64,000 nt of DNA. Origin: Thiotrichales bacterium (GTDB lineage: Bacteria; Pseudomonadota; Gammaproteobacteria; Thiomicrospirales; Thiomicrospiraceae). Location of the stretch: the NCBI GenBank assembly GCA_016938655.1, contig JAFGUG010000026.1, positions 93,971 to 157,970 of the forward strand, read 5' to 3'. The translations under genes and the position numbers were made by a program. The notes under the pieces were generated by a model. It was not told the DNA's origin. It worked only from the letters and a program-made list of their open reading frames with translations, and ran no database searches. Numbering within the stretch: position 1 is the stretch's first letter; every line of letters starts with the position of its first letter. Shown one piece after another: positions 25,138 to 34,709 of this stretch.

Positions 25138-27286
25138 ATCATTTGTTAAATTAATGTTTAAACTGCTGTATCGCGTTGAGGTGAAAGGCTTAGAAAATTA
25201 CCATGCCGTTGATCAAGAAAAACAACCACTTTTGATTGTAGCCAATCATGTTTCTCTGTTAGATGGCCCGCTCATTGAACTGTTTGTTCCGGGCGAAACC
25301 ACCTTTATGGTTGGCGAGAATCACGCCAAAAAATGGTACGGTAAAGCAGTGTTGTATTTTAGCCATTTTTTTACCGTCAACATGAACAGCCCCTATGCAG
25401 CTAAGCACATGATTACCGAGTTAAAACAAGGCAAGCAGTGCATGATTTTCCCCGAAGGTCGCATTACCACCACGGGCGGTTTAATGAAAGTCTACGAAGG
25501 CACCGCAATGGTGGCCGATAAGACCGGTGCGGCCATTTTACCCATCTTTATTCAAGGCGCGGAGTTAAGCAAATTCTCCTATTTAAATGGTCAGTTTTTT
25601 GCCTACATTAAACAGGTCTGCTTTCCTAAAATCACCCTGACCCTCTTACCGGCACAAAAGTTAAAAGTGCCTGTAGAACTTAAAGGTCATCACAAACATC
25701 GTACGCTCAAGAAACAGCTGTTCACCTTGATGCGTAACCTCTCTTATGAAGGGCAAGACACAAACAGAACCCTTTTTAAGGGGTTGTTGCATGCCCAAAA
25801 AACTTATCACGCGAAAGATATCTGTATTGAGGACATTAACGACCAAGTTTTAAGTGTTAACAAATTGGTGATTGCCTCTGCGGTCTTAGGTAAACAACTG
25901 CATAACGTGTTGGGTGATGAGAAGCGTGTGGGTTTGATGCTACCGAATGTGACCGGCATGCCAGCGACGTTTTTTGCCTTACAAGCTTACGGCCATGTGC
26001 CAGCGATGATTAACTTCACCGCGGGCTTAAAGGCCATGACATCGGCTTGTCAAACCGCGGAGTTAAACACCATTATTACCTCACAACGGTTTGTGGATGC
26101 GTTTGAATTGCAACCGGTGATTGAAGAAATGCAAACGTGTGTTCGGTTTATCTATTTAGAAGAGATACGCGAAAAAATTGGTTTGCCGCAAAAGTTAGCA
26201 GGCCTGATCAAAAATAAGGACTCTCTACCCGGTGTAAAGGTTGATGCAAGTGAAGAGGCGGTGGTTTTGTTTACCTCAGGTTCAGAGGGCGTCCCAAAAG
26301 GGGTGGTCCTGTCACATAAAAATATCATCAGTAATATTGAGCAAATTACCTCGATGTTGACGTTATTGCCAGGCGAGAAAATTTTTAATGCCCTGCCAAC
26401 TTTCCACAGTTTTGGGCTTGCGGCTGGGATGTTATGGCCAATTTTAAAAGGGGCTCGGGTCTTTTTATATCCGTCACCGTTACACTATGGCGTGGTGCCA
26501 GAGATGGCCTATCAAACCAATGCACGTTTGATGTTTGGCACCGATACCTTCTTTAGTGGGTATGCACGTAAAGCGGATGCGTATGATTTTTACAGTGTTC
26601 GAGCGATGGTTTCTGGGGCGGAGCGTCTGCGTCCAGAAACCCGTCAAATTTACGCCGAAAAGTTTCATACGCCTATTTTTGAAGGGTATGGCGTAACCGA
26701 AACATCGCCTGTGCTCTCTGTAAACATCCCTACCGCGTTTAAAAACGGTTCGGTAGGGCAGTTTGTGCCAGAGGTAGAGTATCGTCTTGAAGAGATTCCT
26801 GGGATAGATTGTGGTGGTCGATTACACGTTAAAGGTCCGAACATTATGCTCGGCTACTTAATGCCAGATAATCCGGGTGTGTTAGTGCCGCCCAAAGATG
26901 GCTGGCACGATACGGGTGATATTGTTGAAGTCGATGAAGACGACTATGTTTGGATTAAAGGGCGCGCTAAACGATTTGCTAAAATTGGCGGTGAGATGGT
27001 GTCATTAACCGCTGTTGAAACCTATATTAACGAAGCCAGTCCAGATGGTCATCACGTGGTGGTTTCCGTGCCCGATGAGCGTAAAGGTGAGCGTTTAGTC
27101 TTGGTAACGGACGACAATTCCTTAAGTCGAAATACCATTACCATTGCGGCTAAAGAGCATAAGGTAGCGGATATTATGATTCCAAAAACCATTATTTTGG
27201 TGGAAGCGATTCCAGTATTGGGTACGGGTAAAACCAATTACCCAGAGGTTCAAGAGATTGCCGAGCACCACTTTTATACGCCCTAA
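25121..27286 (+). CDS. aas: Bifunctional acyl-ACP synthetase / lysophospholipid acyltransferase
   Basis: The 721-residue protein re-acylates lysophosphatidylethanolamine using a fatty acid activated on bound ACP. The N-terminal PlsC domain has HVSLLD (H43-D48) and PEGR at 111-114. The C-terminal AMP-forming ligase has LFTSGSEGVPKGVVLSHKN near 385 and GYGVTETSP near 525, with GWHDTGD further on. Length matches E. coli Aas (719). It is translationally coupled to lplT by an overlap. It ends at a bidirectional hairpin. Confidence 0.93.
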   Translation: MKWLFKSFVKLMFKLLYRVEVKGLENYHAVDQEKQPLLIVANHVSLLDGPLIELFVPGETTFMVGENHAKKWYGKAVLYFSHFFTVNMNSPYAAKHMITELKQGKQCMIFPEGRITTTGGLMKVYEGTAMVADKTGAAILPIFIQGAELSKFSYLNGQFFAYIKQVCFPKITLTLLPAQKLKVPVELKGHHKHRTLKKQLFTLMRNLSYEGQDTNRTLFKGLLHAQKTYHAKDICIEDINDQVLSVNKLVIASAVLGKQLHNVLGDEKRVGLMLPNVTGMPATFFALQAYGHVPAMINFTAGLKAMTSACQTAELNTIITSQRFVDAFELQPVIEEMQTCVRFIYLEEIREKIGLPQKLAGLIKNKDSLPGVKVDASEEAVVLFTSGSEGVPKGVVLSHKNIISNIEQITSMLTLLPGEKIFNALPTFHSFGLAAGMLWPILKGARVFLYPSPLHYGVVPEMAYQTNARLMFGTDTFFSGYARKADAYDFYSVRAMVSGAERLRPETRQIYAEKFHTPIFEGYGVTETSPVLSVNIPTAFKNGSVGQFVPEVEYRLEEIPGIDCGGRLHVKGPNIMLGYLMPDNPGVLVPPKDGWHDTGDIVEVDEDDYVWIKGRAKRFAKIGGEMVSLTAVETYINEASPDGHHVVVSVPDERKGERLVLVTDDNSLSRNTITIAAKEHKVADIMIPKTIILVEAIPVLGTGKTNYPEVQEIAEHHFYTP

Positions 27287-27330
27287 AACAGGCAAAGGTT
27301 ACGTGACACTCAAGCCGTTTGATTAAATTA

Positions 27331-27359
27331 AAAAGGCCACCTTAAATCGGTGGCCTTTT
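27331..27359. terminator. Bidirectional intrinsic terminator
   Basis: An 11-bp perfect stem, AAAAGGCCACC (27331-27341) with GGTGGCCTTTT (27349-27359), encloses a 7-base loop between the convergent aas and lipoprotein genes. A and T runs at the stem ends suit both directions. Confidence 0.9.
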
Positions 27360-27386
27360 GCGTTGTTGGGGGCAGTTTTGCAACCC

Positions 27387-28361
27387 TTAGTAACGGTAGA
27401 GTCCTTCATCATCCAAATAACCATCGTTATTTGCGTCCACTTCAATTAGGTAACCCGAACCATAGAAAGTGACCCAAGCAACCGAACGGTCACCGCGTAA
27501 ACGAAGCTGGCCGGATTCTGGGTAGTCGTAAGCACCGATAACCAGGGGTTCGATGGTGCTGATGTTGACGTAACCTAGACTTCCGTCATACAGTTCGCCC
27601 GATAAGGTTTGGTTTTCTGGGTAGACGCCTTCATCCACCACCTCCTGCCAATTTCTGAGCATATAGGTTTTTCTGAGTTGGCGATCACGAATCACCATAT
27701 TTGAGGTGGTAAAAAATAACGGGTAGGCTTCTTGAAAACGGCTCTGACCATTAAGGGTGTAATTGACACCGTAGTAATCATCACGGTAGTTAAACGCTTC
27801 AAAACCGATGTTTAAATCGTAGCCGTAATCACTGTATTCGCCATAGCCTTCGAGGTAGAAATAACCGTTATATACCTGCTGATTATCACAGTAATTACTG
27901 GCGCGGGCGGTGACGTCAATATAGTCGGTTTGGTTGTCATAAAAACCCACATAATCAAGGTAGCCGCCGCATAATCCAACGTAGGTGTCGTCAACCGAAC
28001 GTGCTACTTTAAGGTTTGCTAAATTTGTTTGTATGTTGCGTGCTTGCAGAGTACGGGGTTGTCGACTAGTTGTTGCGGTTTTTGTGACGGGCGCAGTTGT
28101 GGTGGATTCAGGGGTTAAGAGTGTGCGTGGTGTCAGGCTTCGAGTTACCGTGCGTGTGCCGGTTAAATCGCTCACAGTCAGGCTGTAGGTAACGGCGCTG
28201 ACATTATCAATAAACTGATTGGCGACGACGGCTGAGCTGAGGTAAGCGGGCTGGGTATTACCCGTATAGCTGCTGAGGTCACTTGAATCGTTTTGGTTGC
28301 AACCTGATAAGGCGATAACCGTGACAGTTAGCGCTGAAGTTGCCAAATATCGTTGTTTCAT
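27387..28361 (-). CDS. Lipoprotein with C-terminal EF-hand-like calcium motif, unknown function
   Basis: The 324-residue protein has a lipoprotein signal ending IALSGC (Cys about 21). The next 100 residues are Thr/Ser-rich and probably extended. The remainder is Tyr- and Gly-rich with beta-like patterns, and two cysteines (GLCGGY and NYCDNQ) may pair. Near the end, DANNDGYLD (309-317) matches an EF-hand or dockerin-type calcium loop. I do not recognise a family. It is monocistronic, convergent with aas, upstream of nothing obvious. Confidence 0.75.
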   Translation of the reverse strand: MKQRYLATSALTVTVIALSGCNQNDSSDLSSYTGNTQPAYLSSAVVANQFIDNVSAVTYSLTVSDLTGTRTVTRSLTPRTLLTPESTTTAPVTKTATTSRQPRTLQARNIQTNLANLKVARSVDDTYVGLCGGYLDYVGFYDNQTDYIDVTARASNYCDNQQVYNGYFYLEGYGEYSDYGYDLNIGFEAFNYRDDYYGVNYTLNGQSRFQEAYPLFFTTSNMVIRDRQLRKTYMLRNWQEVVDEGVYPENQTLSGELYDGSLGYVNISTIEPLVIGAYDYPESGQLRLRGDRSVAWVTFYGSGYLIEVDANNDGYLDDEGLYRY

Positions 28362-28432
28362 GCACGTGCCCTCAAGGTTCGATTTTTAAGTAATCTTACC
28401 GCTTTTACCCTGAAGACACTCTTAATTTAACC

Positions 28433-30163
28433 TTACCTTTTGTACAGGGTTGCCAACTTAGATTCTGCTTTTTGGGATTTAAGTAGGCCTGCTTGGTTGG
28501 GTGAATCAAAGGTTTTCAGTGCTTCGGCCAACTGGTCAATGACTCGGCTATCAAGTGGCGATTCGCTGTATAAACTGGCCTCAAGTTGTTGTATCAAGGC
28601 TTGTAAGTTAGTGTCGTTGAGTTCTGAAAAGTGCTGAATATTGTGCTGCTTTTTGAGCCACTGTTTGAGGGCTGGATACAGTGAATCCGGTGGTAATTGA
28701 CACAAGGAATCAATATCTGACCAGGCCTGCTGAGTTTTGATTTTGGCTTGTTCTTCTGCCACTTGTTGTGGGGTAGCTGAGCTTAAAACGGCGGCATTCG
28801 CTTGGCGTTTTTGTTTAATAAACAACGCAACGGTTGCCAACCATAACATTGCAAATAGGGCGGTCAGCCACGGCCAGATAGAGGATACCGTTCCTGTCCC
28901 GCCCTGAGTGCCACCAGGGGTTGCAGTTAAGCCTTGGCTTGGAAGGGTGCAGTCCACTAAGTTTTGTTGTTCAACGAGTGCCCCTTTCACCTCAAACGTT
29001 TTGGCAGGCAAGACGGTTTTATCGAGTTGATTGGTTTGGGTATTCCACCAATAAACCACCTGTTCAGGCAGTGTTAAGGTGCCGGCCTGAGTTGGAATAA
29101 TAGAACGTTTAAACTGTTTAACGGTGTTAATACCAGACACCGAAGGGCGTTCAGTGCTCAGAGGTTTCTCTGGGTAAACCTTGTAATTGGATTGCGACAG
29201 TAACGTTAAGTTTGGTAACTGGCTGGCTTTTTGGCCTTGCACACTCATGGTAATGGTTTGCGTTAGGGTGTCGCCGATGCGAATTTCATCCCCAGTGGGT
29301 TGAGTCCATTTGTCGGCTAAGGTGAGTGATTGGGTGGGCAACCAACTGTTGGTCGCTTGCTCTGCAAAACTAGGTGGTTCAACTTGCACATCCAACTCAA
29401 TGGCCTTGGCAAACTCTTTAACCGAACGCAACTGCCCAGCGTATTGAATGCGGCCGTTAAACAGGGGTGGGTCAATGGCAATTTTGCCACTGGATTGTGG
29501 ATAGAGTGCGTAGATCCATTCGTAGACGGTAAAGTTTTTACCTTGAATCTGTTTTTGATAAACGGTTTGTTCCTTTAAGGATTCCAACATCATTTTTTCG
29601 AACTTGGGCGGACGAATCATGCCATCTACATAGCGACCTTGATGATAAAAACGTAAGGTGTAAATCACTTGTTGTTGAACATAAGGGGTGGCGACATCGA
29701 CGGATGATTCCAAGAAAAACGGTTGCAGGGCGGTGCCGCTGTGTTCCACTTTGATTGGACTGACGTTAATGGTGTAGGGCTGACTTAATACGTTTTCAAA
29801 TTCAAAAGGGGGAATAACTAACTGACCTTCCTGTTTGGGTAACAGCTGCACTAACCATGTGGTACTGGACTGAAAATCGCCATTGATCATTTGAATGTTG
29901 TTGCTGCGTTGTGAACCCAACACCTCAAACTGATCCTTTAGGGCGGATAGGTCAAGCTGCCCGGTAATGACCTGAAAATCGGCCGTAATTTTTAAGGTAA
30001 TAATGTCCCCAAATTCAATGTTTTGGCGATCACTTTCAACGGTGATGCTGTTCGCCAAAGCGACATTGAAGAAGCCTAATAAAAGCATGAATGCGGTTAG
30101 CTTTAAGAGGCGTTGCATAAACTGCTCTAGCGTGTGTTGAGTGTGTTTAATTCGCTTTACCAT
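28433..30163 (-). CDS. batD: BatD-like protein (Bat operon 1)
   Basis: The 576-residue protein has a signal peptide, repeated Ig-like beta domains (VESDRQNIEFGDIITLKITAD at the start) as in BatD (PF13584), and one membrane helix near residue 450 followed by a cytoplasmic helical tail. BatD is part of the Bacteroides aerotolerance-type complex with MoxR; the exact role is unknown. The start overlaps the previous gene by 7 bases; Met16 (30118) would be an alternative that fits the signal peptide better. It is last in the six-gene unit. Confidence 0.85.
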   Translation of the reverse strand: MVKRIKHTQHTLEQFMQRLLKLTAFMLLLGFFNVALANSITVESDRQNIEFGDIITLKITADFQVITGQLDLSALKDQFEVLGSQRSNNIQMINGDFQSSTTWLVQLLPKQEGQLVIPPFEFENVLSQPYTINVSPIKVEHSGTALQPFFLESSVDVATPYVQQQVIYTLRFYHQGRYVDGMIRPPKFEKMMLESLKEQTVYQKQIQGKNFTVYEWIYALYPQSSGKIAIDPPLFNGRIQYAGQLRSVKEFAKAIELDVQVEPPSFAEQATNSWLPTQSLTLADKWTQPTGDEIRIGDTLTQTITMSVQGQKASQLPNLTLLSQSNYKVYPEKPLSTERPSVSGINTVKQFKRSIIPTQAGTLTLPEQVVYWWNTQTNQLDKTVLPAKTFEVKGALVEQQNLVDCTLPSQGLTATPGGTQGGTGTVSSIWPWLTALFAMLWLATVALFIKQKRQANAAVLSSATPQQVAEEQAKIKTQQAWSDIDSLCQLPPDSLYPALKQWLKKQHNIQHFSELNDTNLQALIQQLEASLYSESPLDSRVIDQLAEALKTFDSPNQAGLLKSQKAESKLATLYKR

Positions 30164-32250
30164 ATCTTTTCTGCCGGGTTAGATAACGGGGTTTTTTGGC
30201 CGTTTTGGTTATTGTTTCTGGGGTTGTTTTGTTGTTGATACTGGTAGTCAAATTTGCGTTTTAAAAACAGGCCGGGTTGATCTGGAATCTGTTTTAACCA
30301 GTTGTCGGTGGCACGTTGCTGCTCTTGTTCTTTTATCTCAGCTAACGACTGCGTTGATTTTGGTTCTTTTTCATCTAAGCCGGCACCTTTAGATGCTTCT
30401 GGTTCCGTTGGTGTTTCACGGGCTTCCCCAGTTTCTGGGGTTTCAGTGTGGTCAGTCAACCCTTCACCTTCGGTGGTCTCTTCAGGACTTGGATTAGGTT
30501 GCTCTCCCTCTTTTGTGTCTTCGCCTTTTAATTGAGTAGAGGAGGCCTGATCTTTTTGGTCTTTTTGCGCCTCTTTGGCCTGACCTTGCTCTTCAGAATC
30601 GGTGGTTTTTTGATCGTCACTGCCGTCTTTTTCAGGCGGTTTGTTCTTGTCGTTTTGTTGATTTTGCTGGCTTGGACTTTTATCCGCTAGACTCGGTTGA
30701 TCGGTTTGCGGTGTGTCGTCTTGCGAGGGTTTTTGGGGTTCTGGTTTTTGGTTCTCTTTACTCTCTGCTTTTTCGGTACTAGGTTCATCCGAGTCCATTC
30801 CAGAATCACTGGTTTCAGTTTGATTCTGTTTTTGTTGTTCCAATAATTGATTAACCAGTTCTAGGTTACTCTGAGCATCGGCTAACTTAGGTTGCAATTT
30901 CAAGGCTTGTTCATAGGCCTGCTTAGCCTCTTCTAACTTGCCCTGTTTTGCCAGCGCATTCCCAAGGTTGTAGTGCCCTTTGGCACTGGGGTCTTGTTTA
31001 AATTGATTGGCCGCTTCGTTGTATTTACCCAGACGATACAGGGTGGCACCTTTCCACTCTGGCGATTCAAACAACGCCTCAGCCGCTTGGTATTTTTGTT
31101 GCTGCCAAGCTTCGTAGCCTTGTTGATCAGGGGTTTCAAAGACCTCAATAAAATCCGGCAGTTTGGTTTCGTTTTTGGCCGCTTCGGCATAGCTTGGCGG
31201 GCTATAAACAGCCCCATAGGGCAGAACCACTAATAGGGTTACACTAAATAACCAGCCTCGTCGATAAGCAAAGGCGAGCATGAGCATTAGAGCAATAATC
31301 AACGCTGCCCCTTCGTCGAGTTTGTGTAATACCTCTTTGCCGTTTTTCTCTTGTTTCTCTTTGGCAATGGCGCCTAAGTTACTGGGAATAAGTAGGGCTA
31401 AATCGCTCTCATCGACTTTAAGTGGCGTGAGGGCCGCACCGGTTGCACTGCTTAATTTTTGAAATTCGGCATAGGGCAGTTTGGGGGTGATAATCTGTTC
31501 ATTCTCATCACGCAGTAGCCCGTAATCTGGAATATTAACCGTGCCACCAGCTTGGGTGCCGACCGCTAAAATACTCAGACTTAAATTGCGTTTGTTTAAC
31601 CAAGATTCAATCGCTTTACGTTGGTTCGGTTCGATATCATCCGTGACCCAAATTAGATGGCCTTGGTTGATTTGCGCGGCCTCAAACATCTTTTCGGCCA
31701 GCTGCATCGCCTCGAGTGGATTGGAGCCGTATTTTGGCATAATTAACGGATTTAACACCGGCAGCATTTCCAGTAGGGTTTGGTTGTCTTCAGAGATGGG
31801 GGCAATACTGTGCGCCGTGCCCGCATAACCGACTAAACCGATAGGCAGTTCAGGGTGTTTTTTGAGCAGGTCAACGAGTTTGAAGCGCGCGCGGCTTATG
31901 CGGTTAGGCGCGACATCATCGGCCAGCATCGATAGGGACAAATCTAAGATAATCACGCTACCTTGCTGAATTTTCTCGGCGGGCAATTTTACCGATTTTA
32001 AGCTTGGTCCCGCTAAGGCGGTAATGGCTAACAACCAAATAAAGCCTAAACCGAGCACGGCTAAACGCATACTGGTTTGGCTATAAGAGTCGTTGTTATT
32101 GCCCAGTAATAGCCGTTGAAATTTCGGCTCAATCACTTTCTGCCATCGACCTTGTTGGGTTTTAATCTGCCAAGCATTCCAGAGTAACCAGGCAACTGGG
32201 AGCAGGGCTAAAAACCACCAAGGGCGCAAAAATTCTAAGTGCACATCCAT
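30157..32250 (-). CDS. BatB-BatC fusion: VWA plus TPR protein (Bat operon 1)
   Basis: The 697-residue protein has two membrane helices (about 10-27 and 62-82), then a VWA domain with an intact MIDAS DLSLS at 103-107, and a further helix pair near 315-350. TPR repeats follow at about 390-470 (KGHYNLGNALAKQGKLEEAKQ). The last 210 residues are a Gln/Glu/Lys/Pro/Ser-rich disordered stretch. VWA proteins bind metal-dependent ligands and TPR binds partners, so this is a membrane scaffold. The start lies 1 base after the batA stop. Confidence 0.88.
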   Translation of the reverse strand: MDVHLEFLRPWWFLALLPVAWLLWNAWQIKTQQGRWQKVIEPKFQRLLLGNNNDSYSQTSMRLAVLGLGFIWLLAITALAGPSLKSVKLPAEKIQQGSVIILDLSLSMLADDVAPNRISRARFKLVDLLKKHPELPIGLVGYAGTAHSIAPISEDNQTLLEMLPVLNPLIMPKYGSNPLEAMQLAEKMFEAAQINQGHLIWVTDDIEPNQRKAIESWLNKRNLSLSILAVGTQAGGTVNIPDYGLLRDENEQIITPKLPYAEFQKLSSATGAALTPLKVDESDLALLIPSNLGAIAKEKQEKNGKEVLHKLDEGAALIIALMLMLAFAYRRGWLFSVTLLVVLPYGAVYSPPSYAEAAKNETKLPDFIEVFETPDQQGYEAWQQQKYQAAEALFESPEWKGATLYRLGKYNEAANQFKQDPSAKGHYNLGNALAKQGKLEEAKQAYEQALKLQPKLADAQSNLELVNQLLEQQKQNQTETSDSGMDSDEPSTEKAESKENQKPEPQKPSQDDTPQTDQPSLADKSPSQQNQQNDKNKPPEKDGSDDQKTTDSEEQGQAKEAQKDQKDQASSTQLKGEDTKEGEQPNPSPEETTEGEGLTDHTETPETGEARETPTEPEASKGAGLDEKEPKSTQSLAEIKEQEQQRATDNWLKQIPDQPGLFLKRKFDYQYQQQNNPRNNNQNGQKTPLSNPAEKIW

Positions 32251-32251
32251 A

Positions 32252-33268
32252 TTACAAGTCCGCCTTACGTAACTTCGACCAACCCATAAACAAACTTAAA
32301 ATCAGGGCGCTGCCAAGTGGCCAAGCATAAAGCTCTGTGCACAAACGATAACTGTTTACTTCGTGTTCTACCGACTCTAAGGTGTTAATTTCTTGGTAGA
32401 TGGCTTTAAGTTGTTGGGTGTCATTGGCTAAGAAAAATTTACCGTTGGTGAGGTCGGCAATTTTTTGCAAACTGGGCAGATCCATATCACTTTTTGAGCT
32501 GTTAAAAAACGCATCTAAACCGGTACGATGTTGGACGCGGCCAACACCAATGGTGTAGATTTTTAATCCCATCTTGGCGGCCATTTGCGCGGCCTCAATT
32601 GGATCGACTTCACCATCGGTATTGGAACCGTCGGTAAGTAAAATTAAAACCGATTCAGTCTGCTGATTTTTCTGGCGATGTTTGAGTGTTAAACCAATCG
32701 CATCGCCAATGGCGGTGTTATTGCCCGCCATGCCAATTTCCGACTCATTTAACAGTGTTTTAACGGTGAGTAGGTCGTAGGTGAGGGGGCTTTGTAAAAA
32801 GGCTTGAGAGCCAAATACCACTAAGCCCATACGGTCGCCTTTGCGCTGTTCAATAAAATCCGCAACCACAAACTTAACCGCGGTGAGTCGATCAACGTCG
32901 TCACCGCCTAAATACATGTCGTTTTTTTGCATGGAGCCGGAGAGGTCAACCGCCAAGATGAGATCTTTACCGCTGGTGGTAAAGGGCGTGGGTGAAATAT
33001 ACCAAATAGGGCGCATGGCACCCAAAACAACTAATAGCCACAAGAGTGCAAATAGAAACGGAACTTTACGGTTGTGAATGCTCGGTTCAATAAACCGTTC
33101 ATCTTCCATGGGGGCGGCAACACGCTGCATAATTTGCGGTGCTAACAAGGGGGTTTGCTGTTGTTTAACCGGTTTAACCAGTAGACGAATAATCCACGGC
33201 AAAGGTAAAAAGGCGATTAACCACGGCCATAAAAATTCAAAATTTTGCCACATAGAAAACCACTGCAT
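32252..33268 (-). CDS. batA: BatA-like VWA membrane protein (Bat operon 1)
   Basis: The 338-residue protein has membrane helices at about 12-30 and 70-90 and one near the C-terminus (about 310-330). The VWA domain has an intact MIDAS, DLSGS at 108-112, plus LLTDGSNTDG near 210. It should work with MoxR and the other Bat proteins at the inner membrane. Its start overlaps the DUF4381 stop by one base. Confidence 0.9.
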   Translation of the reverse strand: MQWFSMWQNFEFLWPWLIAFLPLPWIIRLLVKPVKQQQTPLLAPQIMQRVAAPMEDERFIEPSIHNRKVPFLFALLWLLVVLGAMRPIWYISPTPFTTSGKDLILAVDLSGSMQKNDMYLGGDDVDRLTAVKFVVADFIEQRKGDRMGLVVFGSQAFLQSPLTYDLLTVKTLLNESEIGMAGNNTAIGDAIGLTLKHRQKNQQTESVLILLTDGSNTDGEVDPIEAAQMAAKMGLKIYTIGVGRVQHRTGLDAFFNSSKSDMDLPSLQKIADLTNGKFFLANDTQQLKAIYQEINTLESVEHEVNSYRLCTELYAWPLGSALILSLFMGWSKLRKADL

Positions 33269-33750
33269 TATAGGTGATGTCCTTTAATCCATTGCTGAGC
33301 GTAGCCCTGCCAAGCCTTTAAGGCACGTTGTAAATCGGCGGGTGCAATGCGGTCGGTGGGTTGATAAGCTTGGGTTAACAGGGTTTTTAAATCCGCAGGC
33401 TGCGCAATAAATTGCGCGTTCTTTTTTAAGAAATCTAACCAGGCCTGTTCATTTAAAGCGGCAATGGTTTGACGACCATAAACGGTAATGGCCACCTGCT
33501 TTAAGAGGGCATTGATTTGCAGTATTTTCATTTGAGGGTTCAGGGTTACATCATTTTCAATGCTGATCAATTGCGTTTGAGCTTCACGTCGGTAAGCGTT
33601 ACGACGGTGTCGGTCTCTGAAAAACCAAACAACAAACAGCACGATAACAACAAAACTGAATATCACCACCCACCAACTAAATGCCAGCGGCCACCAGCCG
33701 ATAGGGTCGGGCAGTTGAATGTCTTTTAATTGGCTTAATGGATCGTTCAT
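33268..33750 (-). CDS. DUF4381 membrane protein (Bat operon 1)
   Basis: The 160-residue protein begins LSQLKDIQLPDPIGWWPLAFSWW, the family hallmark, with one membrane helix at about 25-46, then a basic segment (DRHRRNAYRREAQ) and a helical cytoplasmic domain. DUF4381 genes always sit in MoxR/VWA operons; the function is unknown. It lies 9 bases after the DUF58 gene. Confidence 0.87.
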   Translation of the reverse strand: MNDPLSQLKDIQLPDPIGWWPLAFSWWVVIFSFVVIVLFVVWFFRDRHRRNAYRREAQTQLISIENDVTLNPQMKILQINALLKQVAITVYGRQTIAALNEQAWLDFLKKNAQFIAQPADLKTLLTQAYQPTDRIAPADLQRALKAWQGYAQQWIKGHHL

Positions 33751-33759
33751 TCTGCGTGC

Positions 33760-34698
33760 CTATTTAATAATGCGTTTTGCAATCAGTGTTTTAACCGCGG
33801 AATCGGTAGTAGACAGTTCAATTAACGGAATTTTCATGTGACGAAAGGTCTGTTGGGCGTTTAACCAGGCCTGCTCATATTGGTCTTGATAGCGTTGACG
33901 TGTCTCTTGTTTTAAGCTGTTAATGGGCAGTAAGTTTTCACTTGCCCAGCTGGCAGTCAGCGATAACCAACCCAGTTTGGGTAAGGCTTTTTCCAGTGGA
34001 TCATAGATATGAATCGCGGTAATGTCACTGTGTTTACGCAAGGTTTTAAGTTGACCTTGTGCCACCTCACTGAGGTTTAGAAAGTCGCCAATTAAAAACA
34101 GTTTACTGCCCGGTTTTACCACCTTTAGCAATTGTTGGCAGGCCTGCTGCCAATACACAGGGTTAGCCGAACCCGGTTGCTGTAACGTTTTTTGTAAAAC
34201 CAACGCTTTATTGAACCAGCTGAGAAGGGTTTGTTGTTGGCGTTTTGGGGCAATCCAAGTTTGTTGTTGGTGGTTAAAGATTAAGCCACCAATCATGTCA
34301 TTTTGTTGTAACGTGCACCACCCTAAGAGGGCAGCCACATTTAACGCCTGTGCGGCCTTAAGTTGTACTTTGCTACCAAAAAAAAGCGCCGGCGTTTGTT
34401 CGGCAACAATCAGCACCGGTTTTTCATGTTCTTCGGTAAACACTTTGGTGTGTGCTTTTTGGGTACGAGCGGTGACACGCCAATCGATGTGACGAATGTC
34501 ATCACCCGCTTGATATTGACGTACTTCACTGAAGGTCATACCACTGCCTTTACGCAGGCTGTGATGACCACCACTGACTTGTTGCATCACTTTTTGCTGA
34601 CTACCAAGCGTGTGGTGTTTCACGTGAAACCTTGCCTCCACCAATTGATTAAGGGTGGAATACAGGCTGCTGTTATCAGTGGTTAGTTCGGCGCTCAT
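33760..34698 (-). CDS. DUF58 protein (Bat operon 1)
   Basis: The 312-residue soluble protein shows the DUF58 signature RQYQAGDDIRHIDWRVTART followed by KVFTEEHEKPVLIV. DUF58 proteins have a VWA-like fold and are constant partners of MoxR ATPases. It starts 11 bases after moxR. A perfect parS-like palindrome lies inside its 5' region. Confidence 0.88.
   Translation of the reverse strand: MSAELTTDNSSLYSTLNQLVEARFHVKHHTLGSQQKVMQQVSGGHHSLRKGSGMTFSEVRQYQAGDDIRHIDWRVTARTQKAHTKVFTEEHEKPVLIVAEQTPALFFGSKVQLKAAQALNVAALLGWCTLQQNDMIGGLIFNHQQQTWIAPKRQQQTLLSWFNKALVLQKTLQQPGSANPVYWQQACQQLLKVVKPGSKLFLIGDFLNLSEVAQGQLKTLRKHSDITAIHIYDPLEKALPKLGWLSLTASWASENLLPINSLKQETRQRYQDQYEQAWLNAQQTFRHMKIPLIELSTTDSAVKTLIAKRIIK
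34617..34630. promoter_or_regulatory. parS-like ParB binding site (perfect core) inside the DUF58 gene
   Basis: GTTTCACGTGAAAC is in coding sequence, where it encodes part of RFHVKHH. This region is poorly constrained in DUF58 proteins, so the match is unlikely to be forced by protein sequence. Confidence 0.75.
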
Positions 34699-34709
34699 AA
34701 ATACGTTTT

